NCBI GenBank assembly: GCA_024281055.1
Contig: JAMXLF010000013.1
Coordinates: 1 to 64,000 of the forward strand
Length of the DNA: 64,000 nucleotides
Reading direction: 5' to 3'
Origin: Geobacteraceae bacterium
GTDB lineage: Bacteria; Desulfobacterota; Desulfuromonadia; Geobacterales; Geobacteraceae
Position 1 is the first letter of the stretch. Each line of letters begins with the position of its first letter. The notes beneath the pieces are model-generated. The model saw only the letters and a list, made by a program, of their open reading frames with translations. It was not told the DNA's origin and did not search any database. The position numbers and the translations under genes are program-made. This document shows positions 18,288 to 28,314 of the stretch, one piece after another.

Positions 18288-19541
18288 TCAGACTCGGTGT
18301 GACAGGGCCAGGATCGGCTTGTATAGCCACACGGGCACCATCCTGCCGGTTACAAACGGGTAAAGGTAGACGCCCCACAGCGCGATAAGGGCCATGAGAA
18401 TATTGAAGGTTTTCCCTTTCAGTTTTAGCTTTTCAACTATTGAAACCAGGAAGTACGCCAGCAAAATATATGCAAAAGGCATGATTGCCATTGTCGAATG
18501 TATGAACAAGGGGCGCCGTACGAGCAGAAATTGAAGATACGTTACTATGAAAAGGGCACACGCTATCAAAACATGCCGATCGGCATACCGCAAGCCATGG
18601 TAAAGAAGATACACCAAAGACGGTAACACCAGGAGCCAGAAGGGAAAGTTGTTCATAAATACGACGAACTGGCCTGAGAGATCCTGTCCACCGTTCTGGA
18701 ATATTATGATAATAGGTTTCACAAACCATTGCATCTGCTTAAACTCGAGAGCGCCCAGAAGTTGTTTGTGCAAGTAGTCATTCACCGTTACCAATTGGAG
18801 CGTCCTGTACGCATCGAATTGCATCAAACAGAAATCCCGAAAACCGTACCCCCTGCCGAACCATTGGTAGAACACAAGCAGATAGACACTTGCAGGAATG
18901 ACCAGGTATGAGCAAACGTAGTAAAGAGCTTTATCCCAGTGCATTCCCTCATCTTTGGTGACAACCAGTGCGACGCAAAGGGCGGCAGTTATCCAGGTAA
19001 AAATGAAGTACCATTTTATGGCAAGTGCAAGCCCGAAGAATACCCCGGCAAATATCGCAGAATTGGTCTTTCCCTTCAAATGCCGCGCAGTAAAGTAAAG
19101 CGCCGTTATTATGAACGCAGTTGCCGGAATTTCCTCGAACGAAGAGCGTGAATAGAGAATATGAAGCGGTTCGATACAGATGAGCAGAGCCGCCACGAAC
19201 GCTTTCCGGGTATCGGAGAAAAGCTCTCCGGTGAGCAGGAACAGCATCACAACCGCTCCAGCTCCGAATAGTACATTCCGCATTCTCCACCCGTACGGAT
19301 TGTCCCCGAACGTTTTTATCGAGGCGTATTCCAGGATGTGTTTGAGGGGGGGATGATACCAGAAGTCGGGAGATGAATGCCCACTCGTCACGTAATTCAA
19401 GGCAGCGACGGCATGCATGGATTCGTCGCCTCTGGGTGAGGCGATATCCGCCACCCCCCATATTCGCAATACAAATGCGAACGATAGCAAAACAAGGACT
19501 GCTGCAATGTTGAACCTGGCGGAGGATTGTTCCATAAACAC
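18288..19541 (-). CDS. PMT/ArnT-type glycosyltransferase (GT39-like)
   Basis: A 417-residue polytopic protein with the PMT/ArnT first-loop acidic motif (SPRGDESMHA, residues ~35-44) and the following YHPPLKH stretch. About ten to eleven membrane segments are visible. Such enzymes transfer a sugar from a polyprenyl phosphate to an acceptor outside the inner membrane. The start may be GTG 19541 (5 bases after AAAGG) or ATG 19535. Either way it touches the stop of the gene before it, so the two are coupled. Base composition is more AT-rich than the flanking genes, hinting at separate acquisition. Confidence 0.85.
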   Translation of the reverse strand: MFMEQSSARFNIAAVLVLLSFAFVLRIWGVADIASPRGDESMHAVAALNYVTSGHSSPDFWYHPPLKHILEYASIKTFGDNPYGWRMRNVLFGAGAVVMLFLLTGELFSDTRKAFVAALLICIEPLHILYSRSSFEEIPATAFIITALYFTARHLKGKTNSAIFAGVFFGLALAIKWYFIFTWITAALCVALVVTKDEGMHWDKALYYVCSYLVIPASVYLLVFYQWFGRGYGFRDFCLMQFDAYRTLQLVTVNDYLHKQLLGALEFKQMQWFVKPIIIIFQNGGQDLSGQFVVFMNNFPFWLLVLPSLVYLLYHGLRYADRHVLIACALFIVTYLQFLLVRRPLFIHSTMAIMPFAYILLAYFLVSIVEKLKLKGKTFNILMALIALWGVYLYPFVTGRMVPVWLYKPILALSHRV

Positions 19542-20110
19542 TAAAACCTTTGCTGGGTCTTCCCTGACTCGGTAATAATATCTGCCGTTATTTTTCCGGA
19601 ACGAAGCAATTCCTTAATCTCGTTTATCTCATGTTCAGTATACAAGTCCGTATTTATATTCATCATCACCTTGTCCCTCAGACGGGGAATATCGCTGATT
19701 CTGAGAATATACAGCGGCGCTCCTTCTATCGTCGATCTGTATATGCCGTTCGAGAAGTCTCTGACTTGAATGTTTTGGATGTTATGTTTGACTTCCTCCC
19801 AGGCATTGTCAGGGATAACGTGGTAGACAGCGCGTACCGCGTTCTTGGCAATCGCCCAGTGCATGTAATTGGACTCCGCGACCGAAGATCCTTCCTGGTC
19901 CACGTTCAGGTGCCTGTCGAACAAAAGGACAACACGACCCTTCACGCCTAGTTGTTCCCATACGTCATAGGCCTTATAGGGCTTGTCGATGTTTATCTGT
20001 TGAGGGGGTGCGTAAATACGCCTTGATGAGCTGTAAACGGATAATGACACTACAGTTGCCAAAAAGAATACTAAGATGACACAACTTTTTTGTAGATAAC
20101 TGAATTTCAT
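19541..20110 (-). CDS. membrane-anchored periplasmic protein of unknown function
   Basis: A 189-residue protein with one N-terminal hydrophobic anchor (residues ~9-27) and a soluble extracytoplasmic domain that has no cysteines beyond the anchor. The family is not recognised. It is directly upstream of, and touching, the GT39-like gene 18288-19541, and shares its AT-rich composition. A small accessory subunit or acceptor-recognition partner of that transferase is a reasonable guess. About 190 bases of AT-rich non-coding sequence precede it and may hold the promoter for the pair; no clear -35/-10 set was found. Confidence 0.7.
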   Translation of the reverse strand: MKFSYLQKSCVILVFFLATVVSLSVYSSSRRIYAPPQQINIDKPYKAYDVWEQLGVKGRVVLLFDRHLNVDQEGSSVAESNYMHWAIAKNAVRAVYHVIPDNAWEEVKHNIQNIQVRDFSNGIYRSTIEGAPLYILRISDIPRLRDKVMMNINTDLYTEHEINEIKELLRSGKITADIITESGKTQQRF

Positions 20111-20302
20111 AAAATAGAGGTTCTTTTCAATAGTCGTGTCTTCAGTGCGACTGTGTCAGTCCGGTCGGGAATCGAAAAAGTCGGCAAATTTTATCACCTC
20201 TGATCCTATTTTGTCAATATTATCGAATATTGCTGCGATAGTTCGTCCTGTAGTCAGCTGCGAGGTAGTTCCTGATCGAAGTCTTTCATGTTTCCTGCTC
20301 TG

Positions 20303-22030
20303 CTAACGACTTGTTTTCAGTTGCATGCACCGTTGCAAATACTGTCGCGATTGCTCAAAATCCGGCCGGATCCGCAATGCTTCGGAGAAATTGTCGATAG
20401 CCTCATCGTATTTCCCCATATCCATGAGAGCAACCCCCACGTTAAAGTGAAGTTCCATACTGTCGGGATCCAGGCGCAGGGCCTCGTTGTAATGCGTCAG
20501 GGCCTCCTCTATCCTTCCCTGAGCCTGAAGGGCGACTCCCAGGTTATAGTGCGCAAATCCCGATGCTGGTTTCAAGGCAAGGGCCCGGTTAAGATGGTCG
20601 ACGGCTTCTACCTGGTTTCCTTGCTTTGAATAAATAACGCCCATATAAATGAACACATCGGCGAATCGGGGATTGAGTCGGGAAGCTATGGCATACTGGG
20701 CGATGGCATCGGAGAACCTCGCGTCTTTATAAAGGGCGTTTCCGTACACGAAGTGTGCGTAGTAATTGTCTGTCGTTGCTTCGATTGCGTGATGAAACAG
20801 GGTTGTGCTGTTTTGCCAGCAGCTCACGTATCTCCAGGTGACAATGCTGTAAACGACTAACAATCCCGCGGCAGCAAAGATCAGCGGGATTCGCAGGAAT
20901 GCCCGCTGGGTGGCGATGTCCGACACTCCCCAGACGATCGCAACGAGGAGTCCGATCACGGGGAAATAGGTGTAACGGTCCGCCATGGATTGCAGGCCCA
21001 CCTGGACTATGCCGATGACCGGGACCAGTGTTCCGAGAAACCAGAACCAGCCCACCGGCAGATAAGGGCGCCGCTTTGCCGCCGCAAACGCAAGGAATGA
21101 AATCAGCATGAGCAGCATCCCGCATCCTACGCTTTGAATCAGCGGGATATCCCGGGGGAGAGGATAGATGACCGCGAGGTCCTGGGGGCAGACCGCCTTG
21201 CCCAGGTAACGAACGTAAGCGACAAGGGCGTTGGCGACACGAAGCGTCAGGGGGGTGACCTCCAGGGAATTGAGGGCATCCCCTTTTGCCTGTACATAGA
21301 GCGTGACGACTCCTGAGGCAACGGACAGGGCAAAGAGAGGCACCTTCTCAATGAGGAGTCTGGAAATCGGCAGCCCGTTGCGGGGTAGACCCTGCTGCCG
21401 GGTGCTCTCTCCGGGGATGAAACGCCTCAGCGGCCAGTAATCCAGAAGGAGCAATACGAACGGGAGCGTGACCAGCATCGGCTTGGACATCAGGCCGAGC
21501 GCAAAACAGCCGCACAGCACGGCGTAGCGCCACTTGCCGCCTCTGCGCACGTAACCGGCGTACGCAAGAAGCGTCAGCATTCCAAAGAACGTCGAGAGGA
21601 CGTCCTTTCTCTCCGCAACCCAGGCGACGGACTCGACACGCAGGGGGTGAAGCGCGAAGAACCCGGCGACGAGCGCGCTTCGCCAGAAAGCTCCCGTGAT
21701 GGTGTTCAGAACCAGGAAAAGGAGGCAGGCGTTGGTGATATGGAAGAGGAGGCTGAGGAGGTGATGTCCCCACGGCTCCATCCCGAACAGTTCGACATCC
21801 ACCATATGGGAAATCCAGGTTACTGGATGCCAGTTGGCGGCATGCCCCGAGGTGAAGGCCCAGACGACGTTCTCCTTCGACAGCCCGGAAGTCACATGCT
21901 GATTGGCGGTAACGTACTGCAAATCATCGTAGTTGATGAAGTCATTTTGCAGCACGCCCCAAAAGGCGGCGAAGGTCGATAGGCCGAGCAACAGACAGAA
22001 AATCATGTTTTTTCGGACGGATTGGTTCAT
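20303..22030 (-). CDS. TMTC-like GT-C glycosyltransferase with C-terminal TPR repeats
   Basis: A 575-residue protein. Residues ~10-400 are polytopic, with the GT-C acidic loop motif NYDDLQYVTAN (~33-43), the NWHPVTWISHM stretch and HPLRVESVAWVAERKDVLS. This layout is shared with TMTC-type O-mannosyltransferases and with the genes at 28315 and 30158. Residues ~430-570 are four tetratricopeptide repeats (e.g. GFAHYNLGVALQAQGRIEEA). A role in O-glycosylation of exported proteins or glycans is likely by family, but no substrate can be named. It is 14 bases downstream of the GT2 gene (22045-22734) on the same strand, so both should be expressed together. Confidence 0.88.
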   Translation of the reverse strand: MNQSVRKNMIFCLLLGLSTFAAFWGVLQNDFINYDDLQYVTANQHVTSGLSKENVVWAFTSGHAANWHPVTWISHMVDVELFGMEPWGHHLLSLLFHITNACLLFLVLNTITGAFWRSALVAGFFALHPLRVESVAWVAERKDVLSTFFGMLTLLAYAGYVRRGGKWRYAVLCGCFALGLMSKPMLVTLPFVLLLLDYWPLRRFIPGESTRQQGLPRNGLPISRLLIEKVPLFALSVASGVVTLYVQAKGDALNSLEVTPLTLRVANALVAYVRYLGKAVCPQDLAVIYPLPRDIPLIQSVGCGMLLMLISFLAFAAAKRRPYLPVGWFWFLGTLVPVIGIVQVGLQSMADRYTYFPVIGLLVAIVWGVSDIATQRAFLRIPLIFAAAGLLVVYSIVTWRYVSCWQNSTTLFHHAIEATTDNYYAHFVYGNALYKDARFSDAIAQYAIASRLNPRFADVFIYMGVIYSKQGNQVEAVDHLNRALALKPASGFAHYNLGVALQAQGRIEEALTHYNEALRLDPDSMELHFNVGVALMDMGKYDEAIDNFSEALRIRPDFEQSRQYLQRCMQLKTSR

Positions 22031-22044
22031 GTCTGCCTAAAGGT

Positions 22045-22734
22045 TTACTTCTTGATCTTGTATTTGACGATGCACCAAATGGCCTTGACGCCGTCTTTCC
22101 AGCCGATCTTTTTCCCCTCGGAATAGGTCCTGCCGCTGTAGGAAATGCCGACTTCGAAAATCCGGCAACCCGTTCTGGCAATCTTTGCCGTGATTTCGGG
22201 TTCGAACCCGAACCGGTTCTGTTCGAGCCGGATACCCCTGATGAGGTCGGACCTGAAGACCTTGTAGCACGTCTCCATGTCGGTGAGATTCAAGTTGGTG
22301 AGCATGTTGGAAAAGAGGGTCAGGAACCGGTTTCCCACGTAGTGCCAGAAATAGAGGACGCGGTGTTCCTCGCCGCCGACGAACCTTGAGCCGTACACGA
22401 CATCAGCCCTTTCTTCGACAATCGGCCTGACGAGCCGGGGATATTCGGCGGGATTGTACTCCAGGTCGGCGTCCTGAATGATCACCATGTCTCCCCTGAC
22501 ATGCTGAAGTCCGGTCCTTATGGCGAAACCTTTTCCCCTGTTCTTTTCGTGATAAACGATCTTCAGGTTGTCGTGCTTTTCTGCCAAACAGTCGAGCATT
22601 TCCCGCGTGCCGTCCGTCGAAAAGTCATCGACGACGATTATCTCTTTGGCAAGCGGTACGGCACTGACCCGGCCCACTATCTTGTCGATCGTTTTGGCTT
22701 CATTGAAGACGGGAATGATGACGCTCAGAATCAT
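22045..22734 (-). CDS. DPM1-like polyprenyl-phosphate glycosyltransferase (GT2)
   Basis: A 229-residue GT2 enzyme with IPVFNEAKT near the start, VDDFSTDGT, the nucleotide-sugar/metal motif QDADLEYNP, and DMETCYKVF, which is characteristic of dolichol-phosphate-mannose-synthase-like proteins. There is no C-terminal membrane domain. ATG 22734 is chosen because GGAAAGGA lies 9 bases upstream; ATG 22743 lies directly against it. It probably makes a polyprenyl-phosphate sugar that the neighbouring GT-C enzymes consume. It lies between two GT-C genes in the same operon. Confidence 0.88.
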   Translation of the reverse strand: MILSVIIPVFNEAKTIDKIVGRVSAVPLAKEIIVVDDFSTDGTREMLDCLAEKHDNLKIVYHEKNRGKGFAIRTGLQHVRGDMVIIQDADLEYNPAEYPRLVRPIVEERADVVYGSRFVGGEEHRVLYFWHYVGNRFLTLFSNMLTNLNLTDMETCYKVFRSDLIRGIRLEQNRFGFEPEITAKIARTGCRIFEVGISYSGRTYSEGKKIGWKDGVKAIWCIVKYKIKK

Positions 22735-22771
22735 ATGATTCATTCCTTTCCGAGCTTGACCGGGCTGCCGG

Positions 22772-24118
22772 CTATTGGGGTGACAGAATAAAAAAGGTCC
22801 TGACGAAGTATACCCATGTGGTCCCATCGTAGGGTATGACCCCGGTCCAGTACTTGAGCATCAGCCACGTTTCAAGTGCCACGCCCATGACTGTCAGGCA
22901 GATCAGCGCGCGTTTCAGGAAAAAGGAGCTCAGCCCCTCGTACAAGGCACAGAAGCATACCGTAAAAAGCGGCAACGATTCGATGAAGGCCCTGTGCCCG
23001 AAAGAGCCGCCATAGAACCAGCTGTGCCAGGATGATATGACATAGACGTTCAATGGCAGGAACAGCAGCGCGGGAACGAAATACTCGCCGGCTTTCCGCC
23101 GAAGGTAAAACAAGCCGGGGATGACCGTCAGTAAAATCGGAGCCCAGAAGAAGAGCCCTTTGCGCACACTGAACAGCACGTTGATAATCTCGGGATTGGC
23201 AAAGTAGAATCGCTCACCCCGATAGGAAAAAATCACCATGTGACCCGTAATGAGCTTCCAGTAGATCATCTGCAGGGAAACGACGCAGGCGGCCAGGGCC
23301 GTGCCATACGATAATGCGGTTGCGCGCTCTTTCCAGAAAGCAAGCCTGTCCGCCAGGGAGCAGCGGGAATCCACACCGTAAAAAAACCCGAACAGAAGCC
23401 AGAGCGCGTTGGTTGGTCTCGTTATGATTATGAGGCCTGCCACCATTCCGCTGGCCAGGAAGTACCTCGTGGATCCTCCCGCATAGATGCGCTGGATGAC
23501 GTAAAGAAAAGCGGCGAAGAGAAAAAACGAATAGACATGACTGAAAACGCTGTCATAGGTGGCATAGTGAAAGAGGTTCGTGCCGAATACCACCCCGAAC
23601 ATGGCGAGCAGGATGGTGTTCTGCCTGAAATGTCTTTCCAGCACCTTCCAGAGCACGGCAATTCCCGCCAGGGCGTAGAACAGACCCGAAAATGCGGCCG
23701 CGTACTGGAATACCGGCGAAAAACCGTCAACGGGGGTTTGGGTGATAAGCGCCGCGAGGCAGGCGAGGAGGAAAAACGGCATCATCAGGATTGCCTCGCC
23801 CATGGGGTACTTTATCAGATAATTCGAGGAATTCTCCCAGAGTGCGGGGCCGGAATCCCTCCACAGAGGGGCATCGGCCAACCAGGGGAGAAGGTTGCTG
23901 CGAAAAAAGTCGGCGACGCTCTGAAGACTGAGATCGTGATATATGAATGTGGCCGGGAGATAGAGATAATACCCAAGGCCATCGCTGCGAATGGGAGGGT
24001 AATTCAAACGGAGAGAATAGACCGCGCCTATGGCGATGATCCCCAGAATGGCGGTCGAAAGGATGAAGAACCAGAGCCGGTGCCGGTGAAAAGGGTGTGT
24101 TGCCTCTGTTCGGCTCAT
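22772..24118 (-). CDS. polytopic membrane protein, probable GT-C glycosyltransferase
   Basis: A 448-residue protein with about eleven membrane segments. The first extracytoplasmic loop carries [15 protein letters not shown] (residues ~36-50) with an Asp at the place used by GT-C enzymes. Family membership is inferred from this loop and from the neighbours; it lacks a TPR or soluble C-terminal domain. Its start overlaps the stop of the upstream gene by four bases (24115-24118, ATGA), showing translational coupling in a minus-strand operon running from 26340 or 25749 down to 20303. Confidence 0.78.
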   Translation of the reverse strand: MSRTEATHPFHRHRLWFFILSTAILGIIAIGAVYSLRLNYPPIRSDGLGYYLYLPATFIYHDLSLQSVADFFRSNLLPWLADAPLWRDSGPALWENSSNYLIKYPMGEAILMMPFFLLACLAALITQTPVDGFSPVFQYAAAFSGLFYALAGIAVLWKVLERHFRQNTILLAMFGVVFGTNLFHYATYDSVFSHVYSFFLFAAFLYVIQRIYAGGSTRYFLASGMVAGLIIITRPTNALWLLFGFFYGVDSRCSLADRLAFWKERATALSYGTALAACVVSLQMIYWKLITGHMVIFSYRGERFYFANPEIINVLFSVRKGLFFWAPILLTVIPGLFYLRRKAGEYFVPALLFLPLNVYVISSWHSWFYGGSFGHRAFIESLPLFTVCFCALYEGLSSFFLKRALICLTVMGVALETWLMLKYWTGVIPYDGTTWVYFVRTFFILSPQ

Positions 24119-25749
24119 TTTTGACCGGTCCGTTTGGGGTCGAAGAGATACACACAGTAGCTCTCTTCCGTCGCTATTTCAGCTTGGCGGCATCCCACCA
24201 GTCGCAGCTCGCTCTGCAGGCTCGCGGGCGGCGGGAATTTCTTCATGACGAAGTCGTCGACAACCACGACCGTGGGGGAACCGGATTTTCTCGCAAGCTG
24301 CAAGGGATCCCCCCAGACGACCGAATGGAGCAGGCGTGCGGTGTCCCAGACGACAAACGAGCCATAACGGTCGCCGCAGGGGTAGTAGACGGAGCGCTTG
24401 TCAAGATAGCCCGCCACCGGCATGCCGGAGACGTCGAGATCGGCGATCATCGGCAGCTTGTCGAGCCCCTCCGAGCGGATCAAGTCAGCGGTTGCCTTTG
24501 CCGCCGAGAAAGTGTACCGGTATTCGCCGGCTGCGGCAATCATGGCACCGGCAAAGTGGACAGCCAGAATTGCCGGCAGAATGCGGGCAACCAGGCGCTC
24601 CGCGTGGTGCGCGGCGACATCGAGCGGGCCCGGCAGGGTGGCGGGCTGCATGGTTCCGGCGAGCCAGAGAGCGGTTCCAAAGCAGAGAAAAAGAAAGCCG
24701 TGATGACGCAGATAGCCGACATGCTTCACATAGAAAAAGGCCAATAGCCCGAGGCTGCCGGTCAGGTAGTAGCAGAGTGCCAGAGGCCGTCGCACCAGGG
24801 AAAGAGAAACGACCATGAGAATGACCAGCGCTCCGAGCCACGAAAAGTGACGATACGGGGAGAAGCCTTCAAGGAATTGGGTTTCCCAGAAACCGGGGCC
24901 AGGCTTCGGCAGCGGCAGAAAGGCATTCGTCATGTTTTTCAGCACCTGCAGAAGCCTTGCCGGTTCGAGCCCGACATGCCAGCCCATTGCGTAACCCGTA
25001 TCCGGTGGCGGAATCATCTGCCAGACAGCGAAGATGATGCCCGCTGCTGCGATGCCGAGTCCCCACCAGGGGGCTGTGCGGTTCGAGAGGCGGGGAGGGG
25101 AGGAGGCGGCCTCGGCCGCCAGCATGACGAGGGCGGCGATGGCAAGCAGGCAGGCGAGCATGCTCGTGTTGGCCGTCAGCATAAGCAGGACGCCGAGCAA
25201 AAGAGGCCGATCATGCCGCCGCGGGAAGACCCGGCAGAATGCGCTCAGCAGCAGGAGCCCGAGGGCGTAGTTTCGTGCAATCGATCCGTATTCGAAGACC
25301 GGGTAGTACCCCAGGGCAACGGTAGCGCGTATCCATCGCGGGGCAGGGGCGGACTCGGCAATCAGGTAGACGGCCCCGGCGCATATACCCAGGTTTAACC
25401 ACTGCATCGCTTCGGGATTGGCAGTGAATAGCCTCAGAAGCCAGAGCAGAATGTACCAGAGTGAAGGGTGACCGTCGTAGCGGATATTGTGGAAGATGTC
25501 GAGCAGAGAACGGCTGTCGCGGGCGATGAGCCAGGGCCCCATTTCATCGCGCCACATCTCGTGATGGAATGTCGTGATTCCCGCGAGCAGCAGGAACAAC
25601 GCCGTCACGGAAAGGGCAAAAAGAGGTTCCCGCTTTGGCTGGTGCCATAGACCCGTCAGATCGGCCCGGTCTTCCACTTCGCATCCTTGTCTAAGGCTCT
25701 TGAATCGAGTCATCACAGGCATGAACGTCATTGAGCCATTTGGGCGCAT
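24115..25749 (-). CDS. PMT-like GT-C glycosyltransferase
   Basis: A 544-residue polytopic protein with the acidic first-loop motif MWRDEMGPWLIARDS and the following GHPSLWYILLWLL, a variant of the PMT (D/E)E ... HPP layout. It has about ten to twelve membrane segments and a soluble C-terminal part of ~150 residues. The start is uncertain. ATG 25749 follows AGCGGA closely, and further in-frame ATG codons lie at 25731, 25722 and 25713. It overlaps the next gene by four bases. Confidence 0.82.
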   Translation of the reverse strand: MRPNGSMTFMPVMTRFKSLRQGCEVEDRADLTGLWHQPKREPLFALSVTALFLLLAGITTFHHEMWRDEMGPWLIARDSRSLLDIFHNIRYDGHPSLWYILLWLLRLFTANPEAMQWLNLGICAGAVYLIAESAPAPRWIRATVALGYYPVFEYGSIARNYALGLLLLSAFCRVFPRRHDRPLLLGVLLMLTANTSMLACLLAIAALVMLAAEAASSPPRLSNRTAPWWGLGIAAAGIIFAVWQMIPPPDTGYAMGWHVGLEPARLLQVLKNMTNAFLPLPKPGPGFWETQFLEGFSPYRHFSWLGALVILMVVSLSLVRRPLALCYYLTGSLGLLAFFYVKHVGYLRHHGFLFLCFGTALWLAGTMQPATLPGPLDVAAHHAERLVARILPAILAVHFAGAMIAAAGEYRYTFSAAKATADLIRSEGLDKLPMIADLDVSGMPVAGYLDKRSVYYPCGDRYGSFVVWDTARLLHSVVWGDPLQLARKSGSPTVVVVDDFVMKKFPPPASLQSELRLVGCRQAEIATEESYCVYLFDPKRTGQK

Positions 25750-25893
25750 TATTCCGCTTCGTCCCGCTTGGCTGCCACCGGACTGCATTCAGGTGGCAAT
25801 CCCCCATCAGGCGTGCTGCGGGTGAATCAGCGTGCAGACGCCACTCCGGTTTTTTCCCCGCCGAGATGGTATCGTTTCGGAAACGACCGATGG

Positions 25894-26340
25894 TTAGCGA
25901 TTATAAAAATATGCTTTCAGTTTGCCGTTTCGTTTTTTGACCATCATCATTTTTCGTTCTTTTATCGGATTCATAAAGGACACAACCCAGTAATCGTTAC
26001 CCTTTTCGTCAACTTTGAAATCTGTGAATGCGGTAGCGTAAGTATTCTTCAGGGGGGCATACGATTCCATGATGGTTTTAACCATGTCATCCTTGATCTG
26101 ACCCCATTTTTCCGCGCCGTTGTTCTTGATCACATCCTGTTCCGAGGTGCCGTACTTGTTCGCCGCCGCTTCGAAATCGATTACGTCCTTCAAAGAGCTG
26201 TCCCCAGTTGCCGCCTTCTTTATGAACTCTTTGCAGATGGCAATGGCCGGATCGTTCTTGGCGTTCTTGCTTGAACATGAAGTGAGCAACAAAGAAGCTA
26301 TCGCAACCGAACAAACCGCAACTACTGACAGAAACCGCAT
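25894..26340 (-). CDS. small lipoprotein of unknown function
   Basis: A 148-residue protein with a lipoprotein signal (lipobox LLTSC, Cys22). The mature part is predicted alpha/beta and ends in a strongly basic stretch (KERKMMMVKKRNGK). The layout resembles small DUF4878-like lipoproteins, but I cannot place it firmly. AAGGGAGG lies just upstream of the ATG. It sits between two GT-C genes on the same strand with gaps of 144 and 74 bases, so its link to them is by position only. Confidence 0.82.
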   Translation of the reverse strand: MRFLSVVAVCSVAIASLLLTSCSSKNAKNDPAIAICKEFIKKAATGDSSLKDVIDFEAAANKYGTSEQDVIKNNGAEKWGQIKDDMVKTIMESYAPLKNTYATAFTDFKVDEKGNDYWVVSFMNPIKERKMMMVKKRNGKLKAYFYNR

Positions 26341-26415
26341 ACCGCCTCCCTTTTTTGGTTGAACTTTTTATTTTCAGGCTGACCGAGCCTGGTATCCAAT
26401 TGATTCACTGATCAA

Positions 26416-28071
26416 CTACGGCTTGTATGTCGTTGAAAAACGGATGACATGGTATATCTCGTCAAGTCCCTCGCCCATCACGAAGGGGAGGGGGCCGAAG
26501 ACGCTTGAGTAGTAGCCTGCGCCCGCACTGTAGTTCATGGTGGTCAGCAGGCTTGTCGGCGGGAAGCGGAGGCGTTGCAGGGGGGCGCCCTTCTCAATGA
26601 CTTCCGGAAACGCATTGGTGTTGTTTTCCGGGATGACCATCAGGTCTCCCGGCTGGATTATCGAGTATTTCCTATCATACGCGATGCCGTTATTTTTTTC
26701 CATATAGTATTGGAAGCCCCAATGACCCTGGAACCAGACAGGCCTTGCGGAGTTGCCATAAGCGCGGGCGATGGCCGTTGCCGCCTCGCGGGTCGTTTCC
26801 GCCAGCCTGAAGTCGGCCCATGTAACAGCCAATGAAACGAGCCCGGCGCAGGTCAACGGCACAAGCAACCGGATCATGCCCGGCTGCCACTCTTTCCCCC
26901 GCTGGTGTTCCAGGCAGCGCATGACAAGGATCCCCGATATCGGGGCCATCGGGAGTATGCTCCTGCCGTTGACGGACCAGTTGACGACAGCGGCGAATAC
27001 TAACGTTCCCACGAACCAGAGGGCAAGGAAAAGAGAGTCGGGTGATTTGTGGTGGTGAAGATCGAGACAGACCAGAACGAGGATGTTGAGCCCCGCTGCC
27101 ACGAAGAGTGAGAGTTGAAGGTAGTAACTCCACGAAGCGTTCTCGGCGATGTGGGAAAAGTTGAGCAACTTCAAGGGGATGGTGGCAAATAGTGTGAGGA
27201 GGATGCTTACGCCGATAGCCCGCTTTTTCCAGAGGAATGGGACAAAGAAGAGCGTGGAAATGAGGCAGCCTCCGGTAAAGCTGAGCCCCGTGACAAGATT
27301 GGGAAGGATGGCCGCTATGTTCATACCCTTCTGCTGGGTAGCATAACCGGCGGCATCCGACAGGAGACCCCTGCCATACTGGACATTGGTGCCCCATTGA
27401 TACAGTCCCAGAATGACGACCGGTATCAGCAGAACGAGTGCCCGGTGTTTTTTTTCTTTCCCGGCCGCCAACGCAAAGATCAGCAGGAGCGGGATCAGGC
27501 TGATGCCGAAATATTTCGTAAGACTGCAGAGCGCGATCAGCAGGGAAGCGATGCCCAGGTCTCGCCAACTGTCGTTCCTGATGCCGCGGACCCAGAAGAA
27601 TGCCGACCAGACATACAATGCGAGCATCATCGTGTCACACATGACTGTTGTGCCTGACAGCAGGAAGACCGGGTTCAGGATGCCGATGAGAGTGGCCGCC
27701 AGCGGGTGGTGCGAAAACTCCCGGGCCAGGAAGTAGGTTCCCAGCGCCGCAGCGACTGCGGGGATCAGAAAGGCAAGATGGAGGGGGATTTCCTTCCAGC
27801 CGAAAAGGGCGGCGGCGAGACTCAGGCAGTAAGCGGCGAGGGGAGGGTTCTTTATGATCCGGGAGGCGTCCATGTCGGTTCCGTACCAGTTTGTCCGGAA
27901 ACCGTAGAAGTCCAGTGGATGTACGTGAATTTGTTTGGCGACCCAGATGAAGAGCGGCTCATCAATGTTGAATGGCTTGGCGGCGAAGGGGGCGAGACAG
28001 ATGACGGTTACCGAGACCAGGATGAGAAGTGGCAGAAAATCGATGTGATGGTTACGGTTTCTCGTGGTCAT
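26416..28071 (-). CDS. PMT/ArnT-type glycosyltransferase (GT39-like)
   Basis: A 551-residue polytopic protein with the PMT/ArnT signature NIDEPLFIWVAKQ and, later in the same loop, IIKNPPLAAYCL (equivalent to the family HPPL). About eleven membrane segments are followed by a soluble C-terminal domain of ~120 residues. ATG 28071 is preferred; the frame stays open upstream to 28311, but that stretch has no hydrophobic or family character and overlaps the divergent promoter region. The 243 bases to the next gene (28072-28314) should contain both divergent promoters, but I could not define them. Confidence 0.85.
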   Translation of the reverse strand: MTTRNRNHHIDFLPLLILVSVTVICLAPFAAKPFNIDEPLFIWVAKQIHVHPLDFYGFRTNWYGTDMDASRIIKNPPLAAYCLSLAAALFGWKEIPLHLAFLIPAVAAALGTYFLAREFSHHPLAATLIGILNPVFLLSGTTVMCDTMMLALYVWSAFFWVRGIRNDSWRDLGIASLLIALCSLTKYFGISLIPLLLIFALAAGKEKKHRALVLLIPVVILGLYQWGTNVQYGRGLLSDAAGYATQQKGMNIAAILPNLVTGLSFTGGCLISTLFFVPFLWKKRAIGVSILLTLFATIPLKLLNFSHIAENASWSYYLQLSLFVAAGLNILVLVCLDLHHHKSPDSLFLALWFVGTLVFAAVVNWSVNGRSILPMAPISGILVMRCLEHQRGKEWQPGMIRLLVPLTCAGLVSLAVTWADFRLAETTREAATAIARAYGNSARPVWFQGHWGFQYYMEKNNGIAYDRKYSIIQPGDLMVIPENNTNAFPEVIEKGAPLQRLRFPPTSLLTTMNYSAGAGYYSSVFGPLPFVMGEGLDEIYHVIRFSTTYKP

Positions 28072-28314
28072 AACATGGAATCGATGGGATCGATCGCCCC
28101 TTGCTGGTCTTCCTGCCGGCGTTTCCCGGCGCGAAGAAATTATGTAGCACGTATTGATGAAATTAGCAATAACAGGTGATGAACGGTGGTTGGTTTGCCG
28201 GGAACCGCGTTCCCACCATGCCTCAAATGTATTGACGGTCTCTGTTCGGGGGTGATATGTTGTTATGTCAGCAATGATGACGTCCGAGCGTACTGGGTCA
28301 AAGGATTCCACGGA

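Noticed and set aside
28181-28200. GG-N10-GC pattern as a sigma-54 promoter before the TMTC-like gene
   Set aside because: The -24 half (CGGTGG) is a poor match to TGGCAC, and the site is more than 110 bases from the start.
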